From the NCBI RefSeq assembly GCF_002890895.1, contig NZ_POUL01000002.1:1-64000 (forward strand): 64,000 nucleotides of DNA, read 5' to 3'. The translations under genes and the position numbers were made by a program. The DNA is from Stutzerimonas stutzeri (GTDB lineage Bacteria > Pseudomonadota > Gammaproteobacteria > Pseudomonadales > Pseudomonadaceae). The notes under the pieces were generated by a model that made no database searches, was not told where the DNA came from, and saw nothing but the letters and a program-made list of their open reading frames with translations. Every line of letters starts with the position of its first letter. The first letter of the stretch is position 1. Positions 1 to 8,883 of this stretch are shown here, piece after piece.

Positions 1-108
1 TCCGGAAAACAAATCGTCTGTGCAGCGATGCGCAAGCTGCTGCACATCGCCTATGGGGTACTTAAATCGGGCCAGCGTTTCGACCCTCAACTGGCCCTTG
101 CTCGGTAA
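1..108 (+). CDS. IS110-family transposase, C-terminal end (partial)
   Basis: The first 36 codons of the window are an open frame ending in TAA at 106-108. The translated tail carries the pattern MRKLLHIAYGVLKSGQ followed by FDP, which I recognise as the usual end of IS110/IS1111-type transposases (DEDD recombinases). The gene starts before the window, so its completeness cannot be judged. IS110 elements normally lack long terminal inverted repeats, and no element boundary could be placed in the 160 bases that follow. Family assignment rests on a short tail only. Confidence 0.72.
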   Translation, partial: SGKQIVCAAMRKLLHIAYGVLKSGQRFDPQLALAR

Positions 109-268
109 TGGGGAAGACGGTATCTACCGGGATACAACCCGCTTCAGCGCAATGCCAGTCGTCGTCCGCACGCCGTAATAATGGCGCTGATATATTGACC
201 TTGCTGTGCAAAACTTATACAAAGCGGTCCGTCCCGTTTCTGTTTTGTAACACTTAAAGAAGGTTCCC

Positions 269-2230
269 ATGAAAGGGTTACGTAGTCTCTTGCTCGATCT
301 GAGCGTACGGCGCAAGTTGCTGACAGGCTTTGGCCTGGTGCTGCTGATCACCTTGATCATCGCGTGGATAAGCTACAACGCGCTGGATTCCGTGTTCGAG
401 CGGTTCGCCAAACTCAACCGGGTGGCTGAAATCAAGTCGCTCGTTTCCGATGCCCGACAAGGCGAAAAGAACTTCCTGCTCAGGCGAGATGCGGTCTTCC
501 TGGAGGAGGCAAAAGGCGCCGTCAACAAGACCATCGCCGTCGCGCAGGATGCCCGTGAGTCCTTTGAAAGCGCAGACAGCATCCAGCTGATGGATCGCAT
601 TGAGCAGGATGGTAATGAGTACCAGGCCCGGCTTGCCCAGTTTGCCGAAGCCATGCGTCAACGGCAGAAGGCCGAAGACAACATGGAAGAGGCGGCTCGT
701 GAAGCCCTTGCAGGCTTCAATGCAGCCGAGGCGGAACTGCGTAGGAGGGTGCAGGAGCAGATTGTCGCCACCGGTGACGCCGAAAGCATCCAGACCCTGG
801 TCCTATCCAACCAGGCATCCAACCTTGCCAAGCAGTTGTTCGATACCCGCCGGCTGGAAAAGAATTTCGTGAGCGGCGGTAACCCGCGCGACGCAGAGGC
901 CCTGCTGGCCCAGCTGGACGTCTCAGCTCAGGCGGGCCGTGAGTTGAAGGCCAGCCTGCCGGACGGCCGCAGCAGCGAAGCGCTAGCCCAGGCGCTCGAT
1001 CGTCTGGACCAGTATCGGTCGGAATTTCTCGACTACCGCAAGGCACAGTCGGATCGCGTCGCCAGCGAAGAGGCACTGACCGAGCGCGCCCGGATGATCG
1101 TCGACGTTGCGCAGACGGCCTATGCCAGTCAGCTCGAGGAGCTGCGTACCGAGCAACGCCAAGTTCGGACAGTGCTGATCGTCGCCACGGTGATCGCACT
1201 GGTGATCAGCGTGCTGTGTGCGGCGCTGATTACTCAAATGATCGTCAAGCCCTTGCAGGAGGTTGTTGCAGTGGCACGTCGTGTAGCCGATGGCGACCTG
1301 TCTACCAATCTGACGGTCGATCGCCGCGATGAACTTGGCCAGTTGATGCAGGCCATGCAGCAGATGAGCGAGAGCCTGCGCTCTTTGCTGACCCGGCTCT
1401 CGGACGGGATTGCGCAACTCGCCACTGCCGCAGAACAGATGTCGGCCGTGACCGAGCAAACCAGTGTCGGTGTAGGCCAGCAGAAGCTTGAAACTGACCA
1501 GGTGGCCACGGCGATGAACGAGATGACAGCGACCGTTCAAGATGTGGCTCGTAACGCGGAAACCGCCGCACATTCGGCGTCGTCTGCTGACATACAGGCC
1601 CAACAAGGCCGTTCGGTTGTCAGGCAGACCATAGAACATATCGAAGAACTGGCTCGCTCGGTTGGCGAGTCCGCCGAATCCATTGAGCGGTTGAAACACC
1701 ACAGCGCCGGTATCGGCAATGTGCTCGATGTGATCAAGAGCGTTGCCGATCAAACGAACCTGTTGGCACTCAACGCTGCGATCGAAGCGGCCCGTGCAGG
1801 GGAGGCTGGGCGTGGATTCGCTGTGGTGGCGGACGAAGTCAGATCGCTCGCGCGGCGAACGCAGCAATCGACGTCGGAGATCGAGCAGCTGATCGTCGCG
1901 CTCCAAACCGGGACCGAAGGCGCTGTGCAGGTAATGGGTAAAAGCTGTGATCTTGCAGATCAGACCGTCGAGGCAGCACAGCTGGCCGGTGAGGCGCTGA
2001 CGGCCATCAACGATGCGGTTTCAAGCATCCAGCAGATGAACCAGCAAATTGCGACAGCCTCCGAACAGCAGAGTGCGGTTGCCGAGGAGATCAATCGCAG
2101 CGTGTCCAAAATCCGCGATGTGGCAGATCAGTCCGCTGCGGCTACGGAGCAGACTTCGGCTGCCAGTTCCGATCTTGCTCGGCTGGGCGGTGAGTTGCAG
2201 GCCCAGGTAAGCCGATTCCGTCTGGTCTGA
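269..2230 (+). CDS. Methyl-accepting chemotaxis protein with HBM-type sensor
   Basis: Inner-membrane chemoreceptor of 653 residues that would signal through CheW/CheA. It has a membrane segment at about 18-38, a long helical periplasmic region (about 40-300), a second membrane segment at about 300-322, a HAMP region ([18 protein letters not shown]) and a cytoplasmic domain with the conserved hairpin tip [16 protein letters not shown]. The periplasmic part, about 255 residues with two repeated RxxEKNF-like helices (GEKNFLLR and LEKNFVSGG), fits the helical bimodular (HBM) class known from Pseudomonas McpS-type receptors for organic acids. AAGAAGG lies 7-13 bases before the ATG. A strong hairpin terminator follows. 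The ligand cannot be read from the sequence. Confidence 0.93.
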   Translation: MKGLRSLLLDLSVRRKLLTGFGLVLLITLIIAWISYNALDSVFERFAKLNRVAEIKSLVSDARQGEKNFLLRRDAVFLEEAKGAVNKTIAVAQDARESFESADSIQLMDRIEQDGNEYQARLAQFAEAMRQRQKAEDNMEEAAREALAGFNAAEAELRRRVQEQIVATGDAESIQTLVLSNQASNLAKQLFDTRRLEKNFVSGGNPRDAEALLAQLDVSAQAGRELKASLPDGRSSEALAQALDRLDQYRSEFLDYRKAQSDRVASEEALTERARMIVDVAQTAYASQLEELRTEQRQVRTVLIVATVIALVISVLCAALITQMIVKPLQEVVAVARRVADGDLSTNLTVDRRDELGQLMQAMQQMSESLRSLLTRLSDGIAQLATAAEQMSAVTEQTSVGVGQQKLETDQVATAMNEMTATVQDVARNAETAAHSASSADIQAQQGRSVVRQTIEHIEELARSVGESAESIERLKHHSAGIGNVLDVIKSVADQTNLLALNAAIEAARAGEAGRGFAVVADEVRSLARRTQQSTSEIEQLIVALQTGTEGAVQVMGKSCDLADQTVEAAQLAGEALTAINDAVSSIQQMNQQIATASEQQSAVAEEINRSVSKIRDVADQSAAATEQTSAASSDLARLGGELQAQVSRFRLV

Positions 2231-2282
2231 GGCCGCCGGGCGAGTTTGCTAGCCAGCTTCTGGCGACAGGTGCGAAAAAGCG

Positions 2283-2320
2283 AAGGGCTGGGACCGTTAC
2301 GGTGCCAGCCCTTTTTTTTC
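2283..2320. terminator. Rho-independent terminator after the HBM chemoreceptor
   Basis: AAGGGCTGG (2283-2291) pairs with CCAGCCCTT (2305-2313), with an inner ACCG/CGGT stem around a TTA loop, followed by a run of T on the plus strand. It ends the chemoreceptor transcript and abuts the stop codon of the convergent atoE-like gene, so it could serve both strands. Confidence 0.85.
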
Positions 2321-3659
2321 AGCCGAAAAAATACAGACAGCCTGAAATGACGATGCCCGAATAAACCAGCATCAGCAGGCAATAGCCCATGATGTCGCGC
2401 GCGCCGAGCCCAACGATGCCGAGGATCGGCAACGCCCAGAACGGTTGGATCATATTGGTCCAGGCGTCCCCCCAGGCAATCGCCATGGCTGTGACGGCTG
2501 GCGTCACGCCGAGCGCCTGGCCAGCCGGCAGCATGATCGGCCCTTGCACTGCCCATTGGCCGCCACCGGATGGCACGAAGACGTTGACCAGCCCAGCGCT
2601 CAGGAAAGCCAGCACCGGGAAGGTGTCAGCCGAAGACCAGGCGATGAAGGTGTCGGTGATCTGTCGGCCCAGTGACAATCCTTCGGCGTTGGCGCCGACC
2701 ATCATCCCCATGATTCCGGCGTAGAAGGGGAACTGGATGACGATGCCGCTGATGCCCCCGATCCCGTCCTGTACCGCACGCATGTAGCGTTCTGGCGAGC
2801 CGTGCAGCGCCAGGCCGATAAACAGGAACAAGCCGATGACGATGTTCAGCGTGAGGGCGAAGCCGTTCTCGGCGAAGTAGAAACCGAAATACACTACAGC
2901 CAGCGCAACGATGATCACGTTGAGGATGCGGCTGTCGTCCATGCGCTGCGCCAGGGTGTTACGCGGCAGGGCCTCATGGGCGGGGTCGAGCAGTTTTGCA
3001 GGGTCTGCAACTTTCGGGTCTTTCGGATGCATGGCCCAATTGAGGATCGGCAGACCGATCACCAGCAGCGCAATGATGGTCAGGTTCATGGTGGTGAACA
3101 GAGTGTCGCCGACGCCGATGGCGGCCGTCACCACGCCGCCGGTCATGCGCTCCAGGTCTGCGCCTCCGGTGGCCAGCGAAAGGGGAATGGAACCGGACAG
3201 TCCGCCGTGCCAGATCAGAAAGCCCGAGTAGGCCGCAGCGACCAGCAGCGGATAGTCGACACCTTTTACTTCACGGGCCAGAGCGCGGGCAAACACCGCG
3301 CCGATCACCAGGCCGAAGCCCCAGTTGATCCACGAGCCGGCCAGCGCCACCAGCGTAACCAGCACTACCGCACGGCCCGGCGTGCGGGCGGTTCGCGCCA
3401 GGCCCGCCAGCAAACGATGGATCAAGGGGGCGCTGGCCAGGGCATGACCGGTGACCAGAATCAATGCCATCTGCATGGCGAAGGTGAGCAAATTCCAAAA
3501 ACCCGTACCCCAGTGCTGGGCCATGGCGGGCAAACCCTGGCCGGTGACCAGGATGCTGGCGGCGAGGACGATGAGGCTGAGGAGAATGGCAAACACGAAA
3601 GGCGAGGGGAGGTATCGCTGAATGAGCTTGACGCTCAAAGCGGTAACGGAGCTGAGCAT
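2319..3659 (-). CDS. atoE: AtoE-like short-chain fatty acid transporter
   Basis: Polytopic inner-membrane protein of 446 residues, close to the about 440 of E. coli AtoE. Many hydrophobic segments run along its length, with the family-typical stretches SWINWGFGLVIGAVFAR and FVPSGGGQWAVQGP. Family role: uptake of short-chain fatty acids or 3-ketoacids. The start was taken at MLSSVTAL because AAGGA lies 8 bases upstream; the frame stays open 22 codons further but without a better signal. It is the last gene of the minus-strand dhcA-dhcB-atoB-atoE run, an order known from the P. aeruginosa dhc locus. The actual substrate is not known. Confidence 0.85.
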   Translation of the reverse strand: MLSSVTALSVKLIQRYLPSPFVFAILLSLIVLAASILVTGQGLPAMAQHWGTGFWNLLTFAMQMALILVTGHALASAPLIHRLLAGLARTARTPGRAVVLVTLVALAGSWINWGFGLVIGAVFARALAREVKGVDYPLLVAAAYSGFLIWHGGLSGSIPLSLATGGADLERMTGGVVTAAIGVGDTLFTTMNLTIIALLVIGLPILNWAMHPKDPKVADPAKLLDPAHEALPRNTLAQRMDDSRILNVIIVALAVVYFGFYFAENGFALTLNIVIGLFLFIGLALHGSPERYMRAVQDGIGGISGIVIQFPFYAGIMGMMVGANAEGLSLGRQITDTFIAWSSADTFPVLAFLSAGLVNVFVPSGGGQWAVQGPIMLPAGQALGVTPAVTAMAIAWGDAWTNMIQPFWALPILGIVGLGARDIMGYCLLMLVYSGIVISGCLYFFG

Positions 3660-3793
3660 GGCTATTGATCCTTGGTTGTTCTTCTTTTTAAGGCGGCGCA
3701 CGTGCGTGGCGTGCGCCGCAGTCATTTCAATACGTCGAGGCGGTCGATCCTGACCGCAGCGCTAATCCTCCTCTATGGGCCAATGTAGTTGGT

Positions 3794-4975
3794 TCAGCCG
3801 CGCTCGATGGCCAGCGCAACGCCCTGGCCGCCGCCGATGCACAGCGTGGCAAGGCCTTTTTTCGCGTCGCGGCGAATCATCTCGTGCAGCAGCGTGACCA
3901 GCACCCGGCAGCCCGAAGCACCAATCGGGTGGCCAAGGGCGATGGCGCCGCCGTTGACGTTGACCTTGCTCGCATCCCAGCCGAGCTCTTGCCCCACCGA
4001 CAGTGCCTGAGCCGCGAAGGCCTCGTTGGCTTCGATCAGGTCCAGCTCGTCGAGCGACCAGCCTGCTTTGTCCAGGCAGCGACGGGTGGCCGAAACCGGC
4101 GCAATCCCCATGATTGCTGGGTCAACGCCTGCGTTGGCGTAGGCCTTGATCGTCGCCAGCACCGGCAGGCCGAGAGCCTTGGCTTTGTCGGCGCTCATCA
4201 GCAAAACCGCCGCGGCGCCATCGTTGAGACTGGAGGCGTTGCCGGCGGTGACTGAACCGTCCTTCTTGAAGGCCGGGTTGAGCTTGGCCAGTGACTCGGC
4301 GGTGGTGCCGGCGCGCGGTTGCTCGTCGGTGTCGAAACGCAGCGGATCACCTTTGCGCTGAGGGATTTCGATGGGCGTGATCTCGTCGTTGAAACGCCCG
4401 GCCTCGATGGCGGCGACTGCCTTCTGCTGCGATGCGGCAGAAAATGCGTCCTGCGCTTCACGGCTGATCTCGTACTTGTCGACGAGGTTCTCCGCCGTGA
4501 TACCCATATGAAAATCATTGAAGGCATCCCAAAGGCCATCGCTGATCATGCTGTCGACCAGCTCGGCATGGCCCATGCGCAGACCGGTGCGCGCCTTGGG
4601 CAGCACATAGGGCGCGAGGCTCATGTTTTCCTGGCCCCCGGCAATAACCACCTCGGCATCGCCGCAGCGAATGGCCTGGGTTGCCAGATGCAGCGCCTTG
4701 AGGCCCGAACCGCACACCTTGTTCAGCGTAAATGACGGGACCGCAGGGGGCAGACCGGCCTTAATTGACGCCTGACGCGCAGGGTTCTGGCCGGAACCGG
4801 CCGTGAGCACCTGGCCGAGAATGACTTCGTCGACTTCGGCAGGGTTGAGCGCCGTCTGCTCAAGCAGGCGCTTGATCACGGCAGCACCCAGATCAGGCGC
4901 ATCGATGTTCGCCAGGCTGCCTTGAAAGGCGCCAATGGCAGTGCGGGTGGCGGCTACGATAACGACGTCTTGCAT
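3794..4975 (-). CDS. atoB: Acetyl-CoA C-acetyltransferase (thiolase)
   Basis: Cytoplasmic biosynthetic-type thiolase of 393 residues that interconverts acetoacetyl-CoA plus CoA and two acetyl-CoA. The acyl-accepting cysteine is C88 in [13 protein letters not shown]. The C-terminal motifs [15 protein letters not shown] (active-site His) and CIGGGQG (second Cys) are both present. The start at [13 protein letters not shown] is the standard thiolase N-terminus; the 18 extra codons upstream are not family-like. It lies between the CoA-transferase genes and the transporter, so it finishes 3-ketoacid breakdown. It is distinct from the longer beta-ketoadipyl thiolase PcaF encoded at 24.3 kb. Confidence 0.95.
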   Translation of the reverse strand: MQDVVIVAATRTAIGAFQGSLANIDAPDLGAAVIKRLLEQTALNPAEVDEVILGQVLTAGSGQNPARQASIKAGLPPAVPSFTLNKVCGSGLKALHLATQAIRCGDAEVVIAGGQENMSLAPYVLPKARTGLRMGHAELVDSMISDGLWDAFNDFHMGITAENLVDKYEISREAQDAFSAASQQKAVAAIEAGRFNDEITPIEIPQRKGDPLRFDTDEQPRAGTTAESLAKLNPAFKKDGSVTAGNASSLNDGAAAVLLMSADKAKALGLPVLATIKAYANAGVDPAIMGIAPVSATRRCLDKAGWSLDELDLIEANEAFAAQALSVGQELGWDASKVNVNGGAIALGHPIGASGCRVLVTLLHEMIRRDAKKGLATLCIGGGQGVALAIERG

Positions 4976-5050
4976 GAAAGATTCTCCAATCCGAAACGGG
5001 AAAAGCCCCGCATGCGCTGTGCGCACCACGAGGCTCTCGAACGACGCCGA

Positions 5051-5710
5051 TCAGGCGAACTGCATTTCCGGCACATGATCGGGGACCACCAGCTCACCAG
5101 CAGTCTTGGCGACGATCTCCTCGACGCTCACGCCCGGCGCGCGTTCCTTAAGGACAAAGGCGCCATTCTCGATCTCCAGATAGGCCAGGTCGGTGAGCAC
5201 GCGCTTGATGCAACCGGCGCCGGTCAGCGGCAGGGTGCACTTGGATAGAAGCTTGGACTCGCCATCCTTGGACGCGTGCGTCATCAGCACGATGATGTTT
5301 TCGGCACCGGCGACCAGATCCATGGCGCCGCCCATGCCTTTGACCAGCTTGCCGGGGATCATCCAGGAGGCGATGTTGCCCAGCACGTCGACCTCGAAAG
5401 CGCCGAGTACGGTGAGATCGATGTGGCCACCGCGGATCATCGCGAAGGATTCGGCGGAGTTGAAAATGGACGCCCCGACCCGGGCGGTGACAGTCTGTTT
5501 GCCGGCGTTGATCATGTCGGCGTCGAGCTCTTCCTCGGTGGGAAAGGCGCCCATTCCGAGCAGGCCGTTCTCCGACTGCAGCATCACTTCCATGCCTTCC
5601 GGCACGTAGTTGGCAACCAGCGTCGGGATGCCAATGCCGAGGTTCACGTAGTAGCCGTCCTGCAGTTCACGGGCGACGCGCTGGGCCATTTGTTCACGAG
5701 ACAGTGCCAT
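5051..5710 (-). CDS. dhcB: 3-oxoacid / dehydrocarnitine CoA-transferase, subunit B
   Basis: Beta subunit (219 residues) of a family I CoA-transferase that moves CoA from succinyl-CoA or a similar donor to a 3-ketoacid such as acetoacetate or dehydrocarnitine. The catalytic glutamate is the E of SENGLLGMG near residue 47, and the glycine-rich GIGIPTLVANYVPEGM motif precedes it. It is paired with the alpha subunit 24 bases upstream. Gene order with a divergent LysR, a thiolase and an AtoE-like transporter matches the P. aeruginosa dhcA-dhcB locus, which is why I use that symbol rather than atoA or scoB. A second, clearly paralogous B subunit lies at 59.2 kb. Confidence 0.82.
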   Translation of the reverse strand: MALSREQMAQRVARELQDGYYVNLGIGIPTLVANYVPEGMEVMLQSENGLLGMGAFPTEEELDADMINAGKQTVTARVGASIFNSAESFAMIRGGHIDLTVLGAFEVDVLGNIASWMIPGKLVKGMGGAMDLVAGAENIIVLMTHASKDGESKLLSKCTLPLTGAGCIKRVLTDLAYLEIENGAFVLKERAPGVSVEEIVAKTAGELVVPDHVPEMQFA

Positions 5711-5734
5711 CGTCTATTCCTCTTATTCTTTTGA

Positions 5735-6433
5735 TTAGCTGCGGACGGTGCGCTTTTCGATGCGCTTTTCGAAGGTGCCGCAGATGATGCGGTCAACGTA
5801 GATGCCAGGCGTGTGGATCTGGGTGGGGTCGATCTCGCCGGGTTCGACGATTTCCTCGACCTCCACCACGGTGATCTTGCCGGCGGCCGCAGCCAGCGGA
5901 TTGAAGTTCTGCGCCGTGTGACGGTAGATGACGTTGCCGTAGCGGTCGGCCTTCCAGCCTTTAACGATGGCGAAGTCACCGGTGATGGCGTGCTCGAGGA
6001 TGTGCGGACGGCCATTGAAATCACGCACGTCCTTGCCTTCGGCGATGGGGGTGCCGTAGCCGGTGGCGGTGTAGAAGGCCGGAATGCCGGCTCCGCCTGC
6101 ACGCATCTTTTCAGCCAGCGTGCCCTGGGGCGTCAGCTCGACCTCCAGCTCGCCGTTGAGCAGCTGCTTTTCGAACAGCGCGTTTTCACCGACGTAGGAA
6201 GCGATCATCTTGCGGATCTGCCGATCCTCCAGCAGTACCCCGAGGCCAAAGCCGTCGACGCCGCAGTTGTTGGAAACGACGGTCAGGTCGCGAGTGCCCT
6301 TGCGCTTGATTTCAGCGATCAGGTTTTCAGGGATGCCGCAAAGGCCGAAGCCACCGGCCAGAACGGTCATGCCATCTTCGAGGCCTTCAAGTGCCTCGGC
6401 ATAGGAATTCACGCGCTTGTCGAAACCAGCCAT
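5735..6433 (-). CDS. dhcA: 3-oxoacid / dehydrocarnitine CoA-transferase, subunit A
   Basis: Alpha subunit, 232 residues. It shows the CoA-transferase signature [10 protein letters not shown] near residue 28, then [11 protein letters not shown] and FTPQGT-like [15 protein letters not shown]. It forms a heteromer with the B subunit directly downstream. It is the first gene of the minus-strand operon and is divergent from the LysR gene at 6602, which probably controls it. Its N-terminus MAGFDKRV and the [14 protein letters not shown] end differ from the paralogue at 59.8 kb (MNKIYPNAK start), so the two pairs likely have different acceptors. The assignment as Dhc rather than Ato/Sco rests on gene order. 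Confidence 0.82.
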   Translation of the reverse strand: MAGFDKRVNSYAEALEGLEDGMTVLAGGFGLCGIPENLIAEIKRKGTRDLTVVSNNCGVDGFGLGVLLEDRQIRKMIASYVGENALFEKQLLNGELEVELTPQGTLAEKMRAGGAGIPAFYTATGYGTPIAEGKDVRDFNGRPHILEHAITGDFAIVKGWKADRYGNVIYRHTAQNFNPLAAAAGKITVVEVEEIVEPGEIDPTQIHTPGIYVDRIICGTFEKRIEKRTVRS

Positions 6434-6601
6434 AAACCTTTCCTTCTTGTTGTTGGAGACCTGATCGTGATGATGACGGGGTCGTGGCTTGAGTCTTCCC
6501 CTGATGAGTGGATTTGTTAAGTTGATTTTTAAGCGCTATTAATTGATAAATCGAAACAACCTGTCGATTACTTGCAACCCCGTTGCTCCTGGACGCTGCT
6601 G
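6434..6601. promoter_or_regulatory. Divergent promoter region dhcA / LysR
   Basis: 168 bases between the divergent CoA-transferase operon and the LysR gene. The part at about 6510-6560 is clearly A+T-rich for this genome (TTAAGTTGATTTTTAAGCG and ATTAATTGATAAATCG), as expected of back-to-back promoters with a LysR operator. No sigma-54 element or TGTCC-N8-GGACA dyad is present. The exact operator was not resolved. Confidence 0.5.
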
Positions 6602-7501
6602 ATGACCGTCAAACAACTTCGTGCATTCCTGGCTGTGGCGAACACCTTGAGTTTTGCCCAGGCCTGCGAGCGTCTGCATCTGTCGCAGTCGGCGCTGAGC
6701 CTGACCATCAAGGCGCTTGAGGACGGCCTGGGAGGGCGGTTGTTCAGCCGCACCACGCGTGCCGTCAGCCTTACCCCTGAAGGCGAAGCGCTGCTGCCGC
6801 TGGCGCGTCGCTTGCTGGCCGATTGGGATAATGCCGAGGATGAGCTGCGTCAGCGGTTTACGCTGCGACAGGGGCGGGTAGTGCTGGCCTCGATGCCGTC
6901 CTTTGCCGGCAACCTGCTGCCGGCGGTCCTGCGTACCTTCCGCGACCGTTACCCCTCAATCAGCGTCACCGTGCATGACGTGATCAACGAGCAGGTGATG
7001 GAGATGGTCCGTGACCGCCTGGTGGAAATCGGCATTGCCTTCGAGCCCGAGCCCAGCACACCGCTGACCTTCACGCCGCTGTACACCGACCGCTTCGTGG
7101 CGGTGGTGCCGGCTAACTCGATGTTGGCGAGCCAGACGGAAGTGAGTTGGGACGCCTTGCTGGAATATCCCTTCATTACCCTTCAGCGCCCCTCGACGGT
7201 GCGCGTCATGCTTGAAGACCACCTGCGCCCGCGGGGCCGTCAGTTACCGGTGCAGTTCGAGAGTCACCAGCTGGCAACGGTGGGGCGCATGGTGGGCAGT
7301 GGTCTGGGTGTCAGTGCTGTACCGGCGCTGTGTCGTCAGCAGATGCTGGAGCTCGGTGCGTGCTGTGTTGCACTGACCGATCCGGTGATCGAGAGGCCGG
7401 TTGGCATCCTGACCAAGCCCGGTCACGAACCCTCGGTGGCGGCGCAGGCGATTGCAGACACCTTGCGCGCAGAAACGAGCTACCCATACGGTCCTGCCTG
7501 A
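6602..7501 (+). CDS. dhcR: LysR-type regulator, DhcR-like
   Basis: LysR-type transcription factor of 299 residues. The winged HTH covers about residues 1-60 (MTVKQLRAFLAVANTLSFAQ, LSQSALSLTIKALE), and the effector-binding domain follows from about 90. The start at 6602 is the usual LysR N-terminus; a TTG ten codons earlier is possible but lacks a ribosome site. Its divergent position beside the dhcA-dhcB-atoB-atoE operon and the same arrangement at the P. aeruginosa dhcR locus suggest that it activates that operon in response to a 3-ketoacid or carnitine catabolite. The effector is inferred. Confidence 0.78.
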   Translation: MTVKQLRAFLAVANTLSFAQACERLHLSQSALSLTIKALEDGLGGRLFSRTTRAVSLTPEGEALLPLARRLLADWDNAEDELRQRFTLRQGRVVLASMPSFAGNLLPAVLRTFRDRYPSISVTVHDVINEQVMEMVRDRLVEIGIAFEPEPSTPLTFTPLYTDRFVAVVPANSMLASQTEVSWDALLEYPFITLQRPSTVRVMLEDHLRPRGRQLPVQFESHQLATVGRMVGSGLGVSAVPALCRQQMLELGACCVALTDPVIERPVGILTKPGHEPSVAAQAIADTLRAETSYPYGPA

Positions 7502-7727
7502 GCGCTTGAGGCCACGGCAGCAGTAGCTCTGGGCCTGAGGGGATCCTTCGAAAGCGTGCGGTAACCGGCCGTCTGGGATGTCGGAGCCCGGACCGATCTT
7601 CTATGCTCTTTGCAGTTATTTGCTTCGCAGCCCGACCGACCGGCCAATGCCCGGAATCAGGTATGGGCAGGCCTGGCGCCGCTGTACTGGCGCGGCCTCA
7701 CCATAATAAAGACAAGAGTGCCTCGCG

Positions 7728-8681
7728 ATGGACAATCTGCTGAATAGCAAAAGCCGGATCTTCGACCGGGTCGACCCTCACCTGGTCTCGGAGTACGTCA
7801 ATCAGCACGTCGGCTCGCACTGCATTCAGCTGCCGCGCACGGGCCACCCGCAAGCCAGCCTCAGCCATTGCACCTTCGGCAAGCTCGACCTCTGCAAGCT
7901 AAGCTACGGCGGCAGTGTCCATGTCACCTCGCCAGCTCTGGAAACCATCTACCACCTGCAACTGCTGCAGCGCGGGCATTGCCTGTGGCGAGGTCGTGGA
8001 CAGGAGCACTATTTCACCCCAGGCGAGCTGCTGCTGATCAACCCGGACGACCCGGTAGACCTGACCTACTCCGACGATTGCGAGAAGCTGATCGTCAAGT
8101 TACCCGCTTCGTTTCTTGAAAAGGCCTGCGCCGATAACCAGTGGCGAGCGCCCGGTGAGGGCATTCGATTTACCGCCAGCCGTTACGAGCTCAAGCAGCT
8201 CGACGGCATCGAAAGCCTGCTGGGCCTGATTTGCCAGGAAGCCGAAGCCGAACATTGCGTGCCTCAGCTGCAGGATCAGTACAGCCGCATCATCGCCTCC
8301 AAGCTGCTCTGCACCTTGGCCAATAACATCTACCGTGAGCCGCTGAGCGAGAGCTGCCCGTCGTTCGGGCGCATCACCGATTACATCGACGAACACCTCA
8401 AACACGACATCTCCATCGAGCAGCTGGCGCAACTGGCGAACATGAGCGCGCGGTCGCTGTACACACTGTTCGAGCGCAAGGTTGGCACCACGCCGAAGTC
8501 CTACATCCGCCAACGCAAGCTGGAGCAGATCCATGGGCGCCTGAGCGACCCCTCGGCCAAGGTCCGCAACATCACCGAAATTGCCATGGACTACGGCTTC
8601 CTCCATCTCGGGCGATTCTCCGAAAGCTACAAGAGCACCTTCGGTGAGCTGCCGTCGGACACACTGCGCAAGCATCACTAG
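7728..8681 (+). CDS. benR: BenR, AraC/XylS-type activator of benzoate genes
   Basis: AraC/XylS-family activator, 317 residues, the length of P. putida BenR. The N-terminal effector domain (about 1-200) carries the sequence around PALETIYHLQLLQRGHCLWRG seen in BenR/XylS. Two C-terminal HTHs follow: one around EQLAQLANMSARSLYTLFE, the second around ITEIAMDYGFLHLGRFSESY. It binds benzoate and activates the ben promoter. A matching tandem operator TGCA-N6-GGATA precedes benA at 10934-10970. In most pseudomonads benR sits directly before benA; here a sensor kinase gene lies between them. Confidence 0.95.
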   Translation: MDNLLNSKSRIFDRVDPHLVSEYVNQHVGSHCIQLPRTGHPQASLSHCTFGKLDLCKLSYGGSVHVTSPALETIYHLQLLQRGHCLWRGRGQEHYFTPGELLLINPDDPVDLTYSDDCEKLIVKLPASFLEKACADNQWRAPGEGIRFTASRYELKQLDGIESLLGLICQEAEAEHCVPQLQDQYSRIIASKLLCTLANNIYREPLSESCPSFGRITDYIDEHLKHDISIEQLAQLANMSARSLYTLFERKVGTTPKSYIRQRKLEQIHGRLSDPSAKVRNITEIAMDYGFLHLGRFSESYKSTFGELPSDTLRKHH

Positions 8682-8883
8682 TCTTCCGCTTGGCGGTAGT
8701 GCAACTGCTTGCGCTGTGCGCCATCCCAGGGCGCTTGGCTGGCGATTCGATTTCCAACCGCGCGGGCGAACTCTCGCGTTGCCGGGGTGCCTATGCTGGT
8801 GGGAAGCTGGCGAGCTGCGCATATCCTCTGCGGGCAGCGCTGGTCCATAATCCTGACTAAATCGCTCGGCAAGGAATATTGGC

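Noticed and set aside
6434-6601. Search for the TGTCC-N8-GGACA dyad and a sigma-54 promoter before the dhcA operon
   Set aside because: Neither is present, so the first CoA-transferase operon is not counted in the proposed sigma-54 regulon.
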